From JAWXCE01 sp033764775 (GTDB lineage Bacteria > Pseudomonadota > Alphaproteobacteria > Rhizobiales > Rhodomicrobiaceae), in the NCBI GenBank assembly GCA_033764775.1, contig JANRIQ010000002.1, positions 186,001 to 250,000 on the forward strand: a stretch of 64,000 nt of DNA. The letters are read 5' to 3'. Under the pieces are notes generated by a model. It did no database searches and was not told where the DNA came from. It saw only the letters and a list, made by a program, of their open reading frames with translations. A program made the position numbers and the translations under genes. Every line of letters begins with the position of its first letter. Within the stretch, counting starts at the first letter, position 1. This document shows, piece by piece, positions 52,115 to 60,818 of the stretch.

Positions 52115-53756
52115 AGAGCGCGCCCTTCATCACGTCGTGGCCGAGGCGATGGTAGGTTTCCTTGAAGGTCTCGCCCGGCTGACGCTCCCGCAGATAGAAG
52201 TGGATGAGCCGTTCGATGGCGTCGGTCACGCCCTCCGCCGGGAAGCCGGGGCCGGAGCGCTCGCCGATGGCGGCGGTGTCGGTCGGGTCGCCGCCGAGCG
52301 TGATCTGATAGGCCTCAGCGCCCGTCTTCTCCAGGCCGAGGATGCCGATGTCGCCGACATGGTGATGCCCGCAGGCGTTGATGCAGCCGGAAATCTTGAT
52401 GCGGATGGGGCCGATGCTCTCCTGCATCGCGGCGTCGGCGAAGCGCTCGGTGATCTCTTGCGCGATGGGGATGGAGCGGGCGGTCGCCAGTGAGCAATAG
52501 TCGAGGCCGGGGCACGACACCACGTCGGAGATCAGCTCCGCGTTGGGCGCCGCGAGGCCCGCCGCCTGGAGCTTGCTCCACACCGCGAACAGCTCCGACT
52601 TTTTCACATTGGGCAGCACGATGTTCTGCTCGGCGGTTACGCGCAGCTCGGAGAGGCTGTGCGCGTCCGCGATGTCCGCCATGGCCCGCATCTCCGCGCC
52701 GGTGGCGTCTCCAGGCGCGCCGCCCTTCGGTTTCAGCGAAATGAGCGCAATTGCATAGCCCGGCTGCTTGTGAGCCCGCGTGTTCACACGCACCCAGCGC
52801 GCGAAGTCCGGATCGGCGATCATCGCGGCCTGCAGCTCGGGAGACGCGTCGGGCAGGGCGTCGTAGGAGGGCGGGCGGAAAAACGCCTCGATCCGTTTCA
52901 GCTCCTCGTCGATCGGCGGCATGCTCGACCGGTCGACACGCGCATATTCGTCGTAAACAGCTTGGCGAAACTCGTCCGCGCCGGTCTCGTGCACCAGAAT
53001 CTTGATGCGCGCCTTGAACTTGTTGTCGCGCCGGCCCTCAGCGTTGTAGACGCGCATGATGGCCTCGATGAACGGCAGCAGGTCGGTCTCGCCGATGAAA
53101 TCCGCCACCTTGACTCCGATCATGGGCGTGCGCCCGAGGCCGCCTCCCGCCCACACCTCGCAGCCGCGCTGACCCTCGGCGTTTTGCACCACGCGCAGGC
53201 CGATATCGTGGAATTTGATGACGGCGCGGTCGTTGGGGGCGCCGGTGACGGCGATCTTGAACTTGCGCGGCAGGAAAGAGAATTCCGGGTGCGCGCTCGA
53301 CCATTGGCGGATCAGCTCGGCGAACGGGCGCGGGTCGGAGACTTCATCGGCGGCGACGCCGGAGTACGGGTCGGCGGTCACGTTGCGGATGCAGTTGCCC
53401 GAGGTCTGGATGGCGTGCATCTCCACATCCGCCAAATCGTCGAGGATGTCCGGCACGTCCTTCAGCAGTGGCCAGTTATATTGAATGTTCTGGCGTGTGG
53501 TGAAGTGGCCGTAGCCGCGGTCGTATTTGTCCGCGATCATCGCGAGCTGGCGCATCTGCAGGCTCGACAGCGTGCCGTACGGTATGGCGACGCGTAGCAT
53601 ATAGGCGTGAAGCTGCAGATACAGGCCATTCATCAGGCGCAGCGGTCGGAATTCGTCCTCGGTGAGGGCGCCCGTCAGCCGCCGCTCAACCTGCCCACGG
53701 AACTGGGCGACCCGCTCCCGCACGAAACGCGCGTCGAAAGCGTCGTATTGATACAT
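52101..53756 (-). CDS. cysI: Nitrite/sulfite reductase hemoprotein
   Basis: 551 residues. Reduces sulfite to sulfide with siroheme and a [4Fe-4S] cluster. Two ferrodoxin-like halves (GYGHFTTRQNIQYNW early, TAEQNIVLPNV later) and cluster cysteines in VVSCPGLDYCSLATA and SGCINACGHHHVGD. Symbol follows function; the family also has nitrite-reducing members. The genes around it (cysD, cysNC, DUF934, DUF2849) favour sulfite. Confidence 0.92.
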   Translation of the reverse strand: MYQYDAFDARFVRERVAQFRGQVERRLTGALTEDEFRPLRLMNGLYLQLHAYMLRVAIPYGTLSSLQMRQLAMIADKYDRGYGHFTTRQNIQYNWPLLKDVPDILDDLADVEMHAIQTSGNCIRNVTADPYSGVAADEVSDPRPFAELIRQWSSAHPEFSFLPRKFKIAVTGAPNDRAVIKFHDIGLRVVQNAEGQRGCEVWAGGGLGRTPMIGVKVADFIGETDLLPFIEAIMRVYNAEGRRDNKFKARIKILVHETGADEFRQAVYDEYARVDRSSMPPIDEELKRIEAFFRPPSYDALPDASPELQAAMIADPDFARWVRVNTRAHKQPGYAIALISLKPKGGAPGDATGAEMRAMADIADAHSLSELRVTAEQNIVLPNVKKSELFAVWSKLQAAGLAAPNAELISDVVSCPGLDYCSLATARSIPIAQEITERFADAAMQESIGPIRIKISGCINACGHHHVGDIGILGLEKTGAEAYQITLGGDPTDTAAIGERSGPGFPAEGVTDAIERLIHFYLRERQPGETFKETYHRLGHDVMKGALYAPH

Positions 53757-53765
53757 CGCGAACTC

Positions 53766-54113
53766 CTAGGCGGCGTGGCGGTCGACGAAAGCCTTGAACG
53801 GCCGCACGCCCGAAGGGTCCGCCGCGTCAGGCCAGAAGGAGGGCCGCGCCCGCACGCGCATCTTTTCGCGGTAGTGCGTCGGGTGCGGCAGCCCGTCCGC
53901 GCCCAAGTCTACATCCACCAGATAAACGCCGACAACCTCGTTCGCCGCTTCCGACGCCTTGCCGACCCTTTCGAGCGCGGCTGCATCTTCAGGGGTGTGG
54001 GCGACCTGCGCGCGACGATGATCCGTGCTCCAATCCGCACCCGTCCAGAACACGGAATAGCCGCCCAGAAGCTGGTTGGCCGTGAGTATCTTCAGGCTAT
54101 TCTTTTTCGCCAC
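53766..54113 (-). CDS. DUF2849 protein
   Basis: 115 residues. DUF2849 family, found beside alphaproteobacterial sulfite reductases. KILTANQLLGGYSVFWTGAD and LVDVDLGADGLPHPTHYREKMR are the clear family features. Lies 9 bp upstream of the reductase gene. Role unknown, likely in sulfite reduction by association. Confidence 0.85.
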   Translation of the reverse strand: MAKKNSLKILTANQLLGGYSVFWTGADWSTDHRRAQVAHTPEDAAALERVGKASEAANEVVGVYLVDVDLGADGLPHPTHYREKMRVRARPSFWPDAADPSGVRPFKAFVDRHAA

Positions 54114-54127
54114 GGGCGGCTCCTCGA

Positions 54128-54439
54128 TCAGGCTTGCGCAACAGTCAGTTTTAATCCGTTCAGGCTTTCGTCCCAGATGATCTGGCAGGCGAGGCGGGAG
54201 GCGTCATGCAGGATGGGCAGCGTGTCAAGCAAATCGGTTTCCTCGTCGCGCGCCGGATGCAGCCGGGACACCCATTCATCGTCGATCACGACATGACACG
54301 TGGCGCACGAGCAGGCGCCGCCGCATGTTCCCTCCACGCCGATCTTGTAATCGCGCAGGATCTCCATCACGCGCCAGCCTTCAACGGCTTCAAGCTCGTG
54401 CGTGACGCCGGCTTTGTCGGTAACGATGATAACGCCCAT
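54128..54439 (-). CDS. Adrenodoxin-type [2Fe-2S] ferredoxin
   Basis: 103 residues. Cluster cysteines C39, C45, C48 and C85 (GTCGGACSCATC then LAC), the adrenodoxin-type spacing. First gene of the minus-strand sulfite reductase unit, 14 bp before DUF2849. In many relatives this place is held by cysG and cysH; here the ferredoxin may supply electrons to the reductase. That role is inference. Confidence 0.88.
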   Translation of the reverse strand: MGVIIVTDKAGVTHELEAVEGWRVMEILRDYKIGVEGTCGGACSCATCHVVIDDEWVSRLHPARDEETDLLDTLPILHDASRLACQIIWDESLNGLKLTVAQA

Positions 54440-54518
54440 ACGTGGAAACTCTCCGCAAGCCTGTTCGCCGCGTCAGAATCGGATTGCCACGCCGCCGCAA
54501 AATGCGTAATAGAAACGG

Positions 54519-54536
54519 CGTTCGTTTTATAGAACG
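54519..54536. promoter_or_regulatory. Putative operator in the ferredoxin/regulator spacer
   Basis: CGTTC-N8-GAACG (CGTTCGTTTTATAGAACG) between the divergent ferredoxin and XRE-cupin genes, 28 bp before the regulator start. A likely binding site for that regulator. Confidence 0.5.
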
Positions 54537-54563
54537 AGCGGAATGTGATGATCGGGCGGTGAA

Positions 54564-55196
54564 ATGTCAATAAAAAAACAGGCGAGCGGCGAGGAGCCGT
54601 TGGAAGTCACCGAGAAGCTCGGCAAAACCATCAAGCGTCTGCGTAACGCCTACAATTACTCGCTGGGCGACCTGTCCGAGCAATCCGGCGTGGCCAAATC
54701 AATCATCTCGCAGATCGAGAAAAACGAGACCAACCCGACCATATCGACGCTGTTCAAGCTGTCGCGCGCGCTGAACGCGCCCATCGAGGATATGCTGAAG
54801 GGCGGAGATGATCCCGCGCTCATCGATCGCCTGACGACCTCGGCGACGCCGCTGCTCGTCAGCGACGACGGCAAGTGCCGGTTGCGCATCGTCGGCTGGG
54901 TCAAGGTGATCGAACTTGTGCAGACCTACTATTTCGAGGCGGACGCCGGAGGTTTGCTGGAAAGCGATCCGCACCCCGCCGGCTCGATCGAGAACCTGAC
55001 CATGATGGCGGGCCAGGTTGAGGTCGCCATCGGCGATGAGCGGTTCGCGCTCTCGGCTGGCGAAACCGCGCGCTACCGCGCCGACAGGCCGCACCGCATC
55101 GCCAATATCGGCGCCGGCAAGGCCTCGGCCATCATGGTCAATCTGCTGGGGCCGGTGGCTGCGGCCGGCTTGTCGCTGCGGCCCGCCGGAGACTAA
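54564..55196 (+). CDS. XRE-cupin transcriptional regulator
   Basis: 210 residues. N-terminal helix-turn-helix (about 18-75: YSLGDLSEQSGVAKSIISQI) and a C-terminal cupin (about 110-205: VEVAIGDERFALSAGETARY) that probably senses a small ligand. Divergent from the sulfite reductase unit, so sulfur control is the natural guess; SutR-like regulators have this architecture. Related proteins also govern amino-acid or polyamine genes. Confidence 0.85.
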   Translation: MSIKKQASGEEPLEVTEKLGKTIKRLRNAYNYSLGDLSEQSGVAKSIISQIEKNETNPTISTLFKLSRALNAPIEDMLKGGDDPALIDRLTTSATPLLVSDDGKCRLRIVGWVKVIELVQTYYFEADAGGLLESDPHPAGSIENLTMMAGQVEVAIGDERFALSAGETARYRADRPHRIANIGAGKASAIMVNLLGPVAAAGLSLRPAGD

Positions 55197-55258
55197 CGCC
55201 GTATTGCGCCTCGGCCCCTGCGCTTTACATACGCAGCAGCGACCAACAGGAGGCGTTC

Positions 55259-55681
55259 ATGAAAATCCTCTACACGACGAAAGCGACCGCGACCGGCGGC
55301 CGCACCGGCCACGGCCGGACGGAAGACGGCGTGCTCGACGTGCAGCTCACCACGCCGAAAGAGCTGGGCGGCGACGGCGCGCGGGGCACAAACCCGGAGC
55401 AGCTTTTCGCGACAGGCTATTCCGCGTGTTTTCTCGGCGCGCTGAAATATGTGGCGGGCAAGGAGAAGATCGCGCTGCCGCAGGATACGACCGTCACCGC
55501 GACGGTCGGGATCGGCCCGCGCGACGATGGCCAGGGCTTCGGCATCGACGCAGCGCTCGCCATTCACGCGCCGGGCGTCGAGCGCACGATTGTCGAAGAT
55601 CTCGTGCAGAAAGCTCACGTGGTCTGCCCGTACAGCCACGCGACCAAAGGCTCGCTCGACGTGCGCTTAAGCGTCGTGTGA
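55259..55681 (+). CDS. ohr: Organic hydroperoxide resistance protein (Ohr)
   Basis: 140 residues. Thiol peroxidase of the OsmC/Ohr fold reducing organic hydroperoxides, with catalytic C57 (GYSACFLGAL) and resolving C123 (VVCPYSHATKG). N-terminal YTTKATATGGRTGHG is typical of Ohr. AGGAGG precedes the ATG. Its 3' end overlaps yacG by 15 bp, convergent. No OhrR gene is adjacent. Confidence 0.94.
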   Translation: MKILYTTKATATGGRTGHGRTEDGVLDVQLTTPKELGGDGARGTNPEQLFATGYSACFLGALKYVAGKEKIALPQDTTVTATVGIGPRDDGQGFGIDAALAIHAPGVERTIVEDLVQKAHVVCPYSHATKGSLDVRLSVV

Positions 55682-55876
55682 TTTTTCGCGGCGCTCCGCA
55701 TCGCCGACGCCGTCCTCGTCATCCGCCGCCGACCCGGGGATGACGTAGGAGCCTGTCAGCCAACGCCCGAGGTCTATGTCGGCGCACCGTTTTGAGCAAA
55801 ACGGCTTGTATTGGTCGGCGGGCGCGCGCTCCCGGCAGATGGGGCAGAGCTTGCGGCGCGGCGGCGCTTCATCCAT
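55667..55876 (-). CDS. yacG: DNA gyrase inhibitor YacG (zinc-finger)
   Basis: 69 residues from the ATG at 55876. Four zinc-binding cysteines (C11, C14, C27, C31) in CPICRERAP and FCSKRCADIDLGRWL, the family signature; the tail is acidic. Five bp after maf, the usual order infA-maf-yacG. Confidence 0.92.
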   Translation of the reverse strand: MDEAPPRRKLCPICRERAPADQYKPFCSKRCADIDLGRWLTGSYVIPGSAADDEDGVGDAERREKSHDA

Positions 55877-55881
55877 CCGCT

Positions 55882-56631
55882 TCAGCTCGCCTCTACCTCG
55901 GCGCGATTGAGCCAGTTGAAGTAAATCGGGAAGCCCTCGCCGGCGAGCAGATTGACGACCTCGATCAACGGCATTCCGACCACGTTGGTGTAAGACCCGA
56001 TGATCTTCTCGACGAACGCCCCCGCGATGCCTTGGATGGCGTAGCCGCCCGCTTTGCCGCGCCATTCGCCGCTCGCCAGATAGCTGTCGATCTCCTCGCG
56101 GCTGAGGCGTTTGAAGCGCACGCGGGTCTCAACCGTGCGCATGCGGACGCCGCCAGCCGGGGTGATGAGGCACACCGCGGAATAGACGCGATGGGAGCGG
56201 CCCGACAGCGTCATTAGCGCGGCGGCGGCCTCGTTCAGATATTCAGGCTTGTCGAGAACCTTCTGGCCCACAGAGACGACGGTGTCGGCGGCGAGCACGA
56301 ACGCCTCCGCGAGCTCGGGGTCGCGCTCCAGGCGCTCCCGCGCGGCGATCGCCTTGGATTTGGCGAGGCGCTGGGCCAGCGCGCGAGGCCGTTCGCCCTT
56401 TTTTGGCGTTTCGTCGATGGAGGCGGGCCGCAGGGCTGTCGGCTCCACGCCGATCTGCTCCAGAAGGGCGAGCCGCCTCGGCGACGCGCTGGCGAGCACG
56501 AGGAGATGTTTCGCAATGGTCCGCCGAGCCGGCGCTGCCCGCTGGGGTTGCGCGGCCTCTCCGGCGGCGAACCCCGTCAGGCTCCTGACCCTATTTGAAA
56601 CGATACGTGATGCGTCCTTTGGTGAGATCAT
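55882..56631 (-). CDS. maf: Maf nucleotide pyrophosphatase
   Basis: 249 residues as drawn. dTTP/UTP or modified-nucleotide pyrophosphatase, housecleaning role. LVLASASPRRLALLEQIG (44-61), AADTVVSVGQKVLDKP, and WRGKAGGYAIQGIAG are diagnostic. The only in-frame ATG is at 56631, inside the end of infA and giving a 40-residue N-terminal extension not typical of the family; no closer ATG or GTG exists, so the start is uncertain. Confidence 0.88.
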   Translation of the reverse strand: MISPKDASRIVSNRVRSLTGFAAGEAAQPQRAAPARRTIAKHLLVLASASPRRLALLEQIGVEPTALRPASIDETPKKGERPRALAQRLAKSKAIAARERLERDPELAEAFVLAADTVVSVGQKVLDKPEYLNEAAAALMTLSGRSHRVYSAVCLITPAGGVRMRTVETRVRFKRLSREEIDSYLASGEWRGKAGGYAIQGIAGAFVEKIIGSYTNVVGMPLIEVVNLLAGEGFPIYFNWLNRAEVEAS

Positions 56632-56812
56632 AAGGGGTCATTTCCACCAGAACTTTGTCGCCCGCAAGCACCCTGATGCGGTTTTTGCGCATGCGTCCGG
56701 CCGTGTGCGCGATGATTTCGTGGCCAGTCGTTTCAAGTTTTACGCGGAAGGTCGCGTTCGGCAAAAGCTCGGTGATGAAACCGGGGAACTCAAGCAGTTC
56801 TTCTTTCGACAT
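56591..56812 (-). CDS. infA: Translation initiation factor IF-1
   Basis: 73 residues. S1/OB fold, occupies the A site during initiation. ELLEFPGFITELLPNATFRV, HTAGRMRKNRIRVLAGDKV and MTPYDLTKGRITYRFK are near-invariant. The neighbouring maf reading frame begins inside its 3' end. Divergent from the large membrane hydrolase. Confidence 0.97.
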   Translation of the reverse strand: MSKEELLEFPGFITELLPNATFRVKLETTGHEIIAHTAGRMRKNRIRVLAGDKVLVEMTPYDLTKGRITYRFK

Positions 56813-57020
56813 GTCTCCTTGCCTTGTGTCAAATTCGCCTGGAGAGTGGACGTGCGGCGCCGCAAAATCAAGCTCCGTCTCGCTCTGCGGCGTTCAAAAT
56901 GCGGCGCCTCAACAACGCAGATGATTTTGTTTTTTCACATGAGCGGAGACGCTCGCCACCGTAATTGAACCGCCATGTAAACTGCGTAAGAACGTCACAG
57001 TCGCACAGGGGGGTGGTTTC

Positions 57021-58850
57021 ATGACCGATAAGCCGGATGCGGTGGTTCTCATTCACGGCGTTGGCGATCAGAAGCAGCGCGCGACGCTCTCGGCCTTTCT
57101 CGGCGCGGTCGCGGAACCGGAGGCGAAGATCCGGCAGGTGCTGCACGAGGCGCCGGTGAGCAGCGACGGCCCGCGGTTCACCTATCTAACCGATCGCCGC
57201 AAGATCGACGGGCGCGACACCGTCGTGGCCGAGATGCACTGGTCGGACATGTCGCCGCTGAGAACAGGGACAGGCGCGACGATCCTCAACTTTTTCCAGC
57301 TTATCGCCGACGCGCCCGACATTTTGTACGCCGCTCTCGCGCCGCGAAACGAGAACGGCCAATGGCGCGACCATCCGGCGCTGCGGCTGTGGCGGTCGAT
57401 CTTCGCCCTCGCATTCTGGGTGATTTACTATCCCATCATCGCGTTCAACATCGCTTACGCGGTGCTTATCCTCGGCTACGGCGTGACCAATTTCAACGAA
57501 CCGAAAACCGCGTTGGTAAGCCAGGCGCTCGACACCATTCTCTATGCGAGCGCCGCCGCGATCGCGCCGCTTGTGGCGATCATGTACGTTACCGGCAGCC
57601 GCTATGTGCGCGTGCTGATCGGCATGGTGCTGCTGTTCCTGGCCGTCATCGCCGCGCTCAGCTACGCCTACGAAAACTCGACCGGCTCGCTCACATTCCA
57701 GCAGGCGTCGGATGCGCTCAATCTCGTCCTCAGCGTTCTCTGGCTCGCGCCGGTGTTGGCCAGCGCCGCGTTCCTCGTGTCGCTGCCGCTGATGTTTCTG
57801 ATGTTCCCCAAGCGCCGACAGAGCTTTCTCCTCGCCTTTGTGACGAGCTATCTCATCGTGCGGTTCTGGCTGCTGTTCCTGAGCGCGCTGTGGCTGCTGT
57901 TCCTGAGCAACGTGCTCGCCTCGGAAGTGTTCAGAGAACAAGTCCAGCAGACCGCCGATTCGCTCGAACGGCTTAGCCTCGTGCTGCTCGACGTTGCGGT
58001 GATCGCCGCCGCCTTCATCATCGCGTTCGCCCACAACCGGCTGAAAGCGCGCGCGCGAACCGAAATGGGCGCCGAAGTGAGGTACACCCGGCTCATCATC
58101 CCGCCGACAACCGCCATCGCGGCGGCGCTTCTCTCGTTCGTCTGGCTGGCGTCGATCCACTATTGCAACTGCATCGGCGCCTGCCCCAAGGCGCCGTGCT
58201 CATGGATGACCGACTCGACCAAGTGGATTTTGCTGAACGTCTCGCTCGTCATCGTCGTCGGCGCGGCGCTCCTGCAAGTGCTGGAGGGCGGCTTCGACAT
58301 CGCCGGCGACATCGTCACATACTTCCGCACCGACATCGGGCATCGCCGCCCGAACCCGGTCTCGGCGGTCGCTTCCGCGTTCAGCCTACGCGCGCAGCAG
58401 TTCTCCACATTCAGCCACACCCTGACGGCGCGGCTCAAGGCGATCGTCGAAGACCTGGAAGCTTATTGCGGGCCGTTCCGGCAAATCAGTTTCATCACGC
58501 ATAGCCTTGGCACCATGGTCGCCATCGAGGCCATTCGCGACCTGCGGCTGCAGGGGTCGACGCGCTACAATCTCGTCACCATGGGATCGCCCTACAAAAA
58601 CATCTTCCAGCACTATTTTCCGCATCTTTTCGCTCCGCTCGCATCCGCCGATTTCCCGCAAGGACTGCGATGGCTGAATGTCTACCGGGTGAACGATTAT
58701 GTGGGCACGGAGATTACGACGGAGGATCGCTTCATCGAGGAGCGCGCCACGGCGGAGCGCAAAGGACACCTCGGCTATTTCACCGACCCCGACGCCGTCG
58801 CGGCCTACCGCCCTTGGCTGCAAGCGGAGAACGCCGCGACGCCTGCTTAA
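57021..58850 (+). CDS. Membrane-embedded alpha/beta hydrolase, unknown substrate
   Basis: 609 residues. An alpha/beta hydrolase fold interrupted by a large membrane part: VVLIHGVGDQ at 8-17 (strand and oxyanion loop), then about seven or eight membrane helices between 125 and 425, then the nucleophile elbow ISFITHSLGTM with S495, an acidic VNDYVG (D559) and H583 in GHLGYF as candidate triad. The elbow reads THSLG where GxSxG is usual. It stands alone in the plus direction between minus-strand infA and the LMW phosphatase. Lipid, esterase or peptide substrate cannot be told. Confidence 0.7.
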   Translation: MTDKPDAVVLIHGVGDQKQRATLSAFLGAVAEPEAKIRQVLHEAPVSSDGPRFTYLTDRRKIDGRDTVVAEMHWSDMSPLRTGTGATILNFFQLIADAPDILYAALAPRNENGQWRDHPALRLWRSIFALAFWVIYYPIIAFNIAYAVLILGYGVTNFNEPKTALVSQALDTILYASAAAIAPLVAIMYVTGSRYVRVLIGMVLLFLAVIAALSYAYENSTGSLTFQQASDALNLVLSVLWLAPVLASAAFLVSLPLMFLMFPKRRQSFLLAFVTSYLIVRFWLLFLSALWLLFLSNVLASEVFREQVQQTADSLERLSLVLLDVAVIAAAFIIAFAHNRLKARARTEMGAEVRYTRLIIPPTTAIAAALLSFVWLASIHYCNCIGACPKAPCSWMTDSTKWILLNVSLVIVVGAALLQVLEGGFDIAGDIVTYFRTDIGHRRPNPVSAVASAFSLRAQQFSTFSHTLTARLKAIVEDLEAYCGPFRQISFITHSLGTMVAIEAIRDLRLQGSTRYNLVTMGSPYKNIFQHYFPHLFAPLASADFPQGLRWLNVYRVNDYVGTEITTEDRFIEERATAERKGHLGYFTDPDAVAAYRPWLQAENAATPA

Positions 58851-59281
58851 ACCTTGGGCGCGGCCTGGAACGGGAAGCGCGCCTTGATGCGCGAAGCCAG
58901 GCTGTCGCGCACGGCGCGGTAGGCGTCGAGAATTTGTTCGCGGCTGCCCATCGTCGCGCTGGGGTCTATGGTCGGCCAATACTCCACATCGACCGCCATA
59001 GTGCGCGTCATCTCCAGCGCCTTGTGATGGGCTTCGGGCGCCAGCGTCACCACCACGTCGAACGAGGTGTCGTTCAGGTCGTCGATGGAGTGCGGCCGGT
59101 GCCCGGATATGTCGATGCCGATCTCGTCCATAACGGCGGCGGCGAAATGGTCGGGCTCGCCTGGCCGCACGCCCGCTGACTCCACGTACACGCGCCGGCC
59201 AGCCAGGTGCTTGAACAGCGCTGCCGCCATCGGCGAGCGCACGGCGTTCATGTTGCAGGCGAACAGGACGGCGCCCGGCAT
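58847..59281 (-). CDS. Low-molecular-weight protein tyrosine phosphatase-like protein
   Basis: 144 residues from ATG 59281; a TTG at 59308 is also possible. P-loop ACNMNAVRSPMA with Cys and Arg of CX5R (C9, R15), SAGVRPGEPDHFA and later a catalytic-type Asp region (TIDPSA). Could be phosphatase or arsenate reductase-like. In relatives it follows UPF0262 and precedes infA. Overlaps the hydrolase stop by 4 bp, convergent. Confidence 0.85.
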   Translation of the reverse strand: MPGAVLFACNMNAVRSPMAAALFKHLAGRRVYVESAGVRPGEPDHFAAAVMDEIGIDISGHRPHSIDDLNDTSFDVVVTLAPEAHHKALEMTRTMAVDVEYWPTIDPSATMGSREQILDAYRAVRDSLASRIKARFPFQAAPKV

Positions 59282-59312
59282 CGCATCCCGATCGGCGTCC
59301 GCGCCCAACCGC

Positions 59313-59798
59313 TCAGCCCTTCCAATGCAGCGCGCACAGCAGCGTGAATAGGCGCCGCGCCGTGTTGAAGTCGGTCTTGATCTTGCCTTGCAAACGCTCC
59401 GTCAGCAGCTTGGCGCCCTCGTCGTGAAGCCCGCGCCGGCCCATGTCGATGGCCTCGATGCGGCTGGGCGGTTCGGTCTTGATGGCCTGAAAGTAGCTTT
59501 CGCAGACCATGAAATAATCCTTCACGATGCGGCGGAACGGCGACAGCGACAGGATATGGGTGACGAGCGGCGCGCCCGCCTCGTCCGAAACCTGAAGCGC
59601 CAGCCGTTGCTCGGCGATGGAGAGCGCCAGCCGATACGGCCCCGGCGGTCCGCCCTCAAGCTCGAACATGTTGGCGTCCAAAATGTCGAGAACCGCCACG
59701 GCGCGTTCCTGCTCCACCTCCGGCGCGGCGCGGCCGATCGACGCCTCGTCCAGCGTGACCTCGATGAGGCGGGAACCTGGTTGGGCCGTTGCATCCAT
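59313..59798 (-). CDS. UPF0262 family protein
   Basis: 161 residues. Alphaproteobacterial family without known activity. LIEVTLDEASIGRAAPEVEQ at the start and FRRIVKDYFMVCESYFQAIK, IEAIDMGRRGLHDEGA are typical. Usually sits beside hisD and the LMW phosphatase; the phosphatase follows at 31 bp, hisD is not in the window. Confidence 0.88.
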   Translation of the reverse strand: MDATAQPGSRLIEVTLDEASIGRAAPEVEQERAVAVLDILDANMFELEGGPPGPYRLALSIAEQRLALQVSDEAGAPLVTHILSLSPFRRIVKDYFMVCESYFQAIKTEPPSRIEAIDMGRRGLHDEGAKLLTERLQGKIKTDFNTARRLFTLLCALHWKG

Positions 59799-59899
59799 GG
59801 ACAGCGATCCTTACGCGGAACGAAATTTTAATCGGCGTGGTTTATGCCTAGCCGCGGGGCCGAGCCGGCCTTGCGCATCCTCAAAACCGGAGTCTTACT

Positions 59900-60091
59900 A
59901 TGCGTTCGCGCGCGTTCATAGCGGCTGCTTTGATGCTCTGGCTGGCGGCGGAGAGCCGGTTCAGCCTCGCCTTTTTCCGCGCGAATGTGGAGAGCAGCTT
60001 TGCGGGCGCGCTCGCCGGACTGGACAGAGCGATCGGGTACGCGCCGGAGCAGCAACCTCAACTCGCCTTGAGCGAAAGCGCCGAGCGCTGA
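59900..60091 (+). CDS. Small exported ORF
   Basis: 63 residues. ATG with GGAG about 9 bp upstream, and residues 1-17 form a plausible signal peptide. The rest is unremarkable and Cys-free. It ends 3 bp before the convergent RNase gene. No family seen, so existence is uncertain. Confidence 0.35.
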   Translation: MRSRAFIAAALMLWLAAESRFSLAFFRANVESSFAGALAGLDRAIGYAPEQQPQLALSESAER

Positions 60092-60094
60092 CCT

Positions 60095-60805
60095 CTACAA
60101 GCCTGGCGGCGTCCACCGGACAGGCGGCATCAGCAGCCTGTCGCTGCGGCACAGGCGCGCCTGGTCTTCGTTGCCGCCGCATTTGGCGGGTTTGCGGTCG
60201 CGGCTGAAGCACACGCGCACCTCATCCACAAGACCGTTCTTGCACGACACCGCGAGCATGTCGGCGGTGAGTTGCGGATTGGCGTCGAGGAACGCTTTCT
60301 CCACGTCGTCGGGCGTGGTCGTCACCTGGGCGTTGGGGCGTTTGAAGGCGTCGGGGATGCGGATGCTCTCATACAGCGCGCGCGCCGTGCCGAAATAGCG
60401 CTCCGGATCCATGCCCGAGCAGGAGCCGTGCTTTCGGTATTGATGGATGATAAGGCCCTTGCCCGGCATGATGTCCATCATGTCGCGGATGACCTCGTTG
60501 GACACCCATTCGCGCTTTTTCGTCCAGCAATACTCCGGCCAACGGCGCCACCACTGCGGCCACAGCCCGTGGAGGATGAAGGCGTGCGGGCGCTCGCCGC
60601 CGCATTGCGCGTCGTCCCGGTCGCGCCGGCCGCCGTTCAATTGGCAGTGGGTCGGCGACCAACTCATGGCGAGCACGTAATAATCGAAATCCCCCGCCTC
60701 GGGGCGGTCACGGCCTTGCGCCTGAACCGAAGCTGCGCCACAGGTCACGACGGCCACAATGAAAAGCAGGCGCCTTAACTGCAATAATCCGATGCGATAC
60801 AGCAT
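60095..60805 (-). CDS. Ribonuclease T2 family
   Basis: 236 residues. Signal peptide at 1-29. Non-specific endoribonuclease of the periplasm. CAS I FILHGLWPQ (76-84, H79) and CAS II HQYRKHGSC (121-129, H126) are intact, with a set of cysteines for disulfides. It is followed upstream on the same strand by the DUF2066 gene, 13 bp away, so they may share a transcript. Confidence 0.92.
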   Translation of the reverse strand: MLYRIGLLQLRRLLFIVAVVTCGAASVQAQGRDRPEAGDFDYYVLAMSWSPTHCQLNGGRRDRDDAQCGGERPHAFILHGLWPQWWRRWPEYCWTKKREWVSNEVIRDMMDIMPGKGLIIHQYRKHGSCSGMDPERYFGTARALYESIRIPDAFKRPNAQVTTTPDDVEKAFLDANPQLTADMLAVSCKNGLVDEVRVCFSRDRKPAKCGGNEDQARLCRSDRLLMPPVRWTPPGL

Positions 60806-60818
60806 TCAAGCATCCTTT

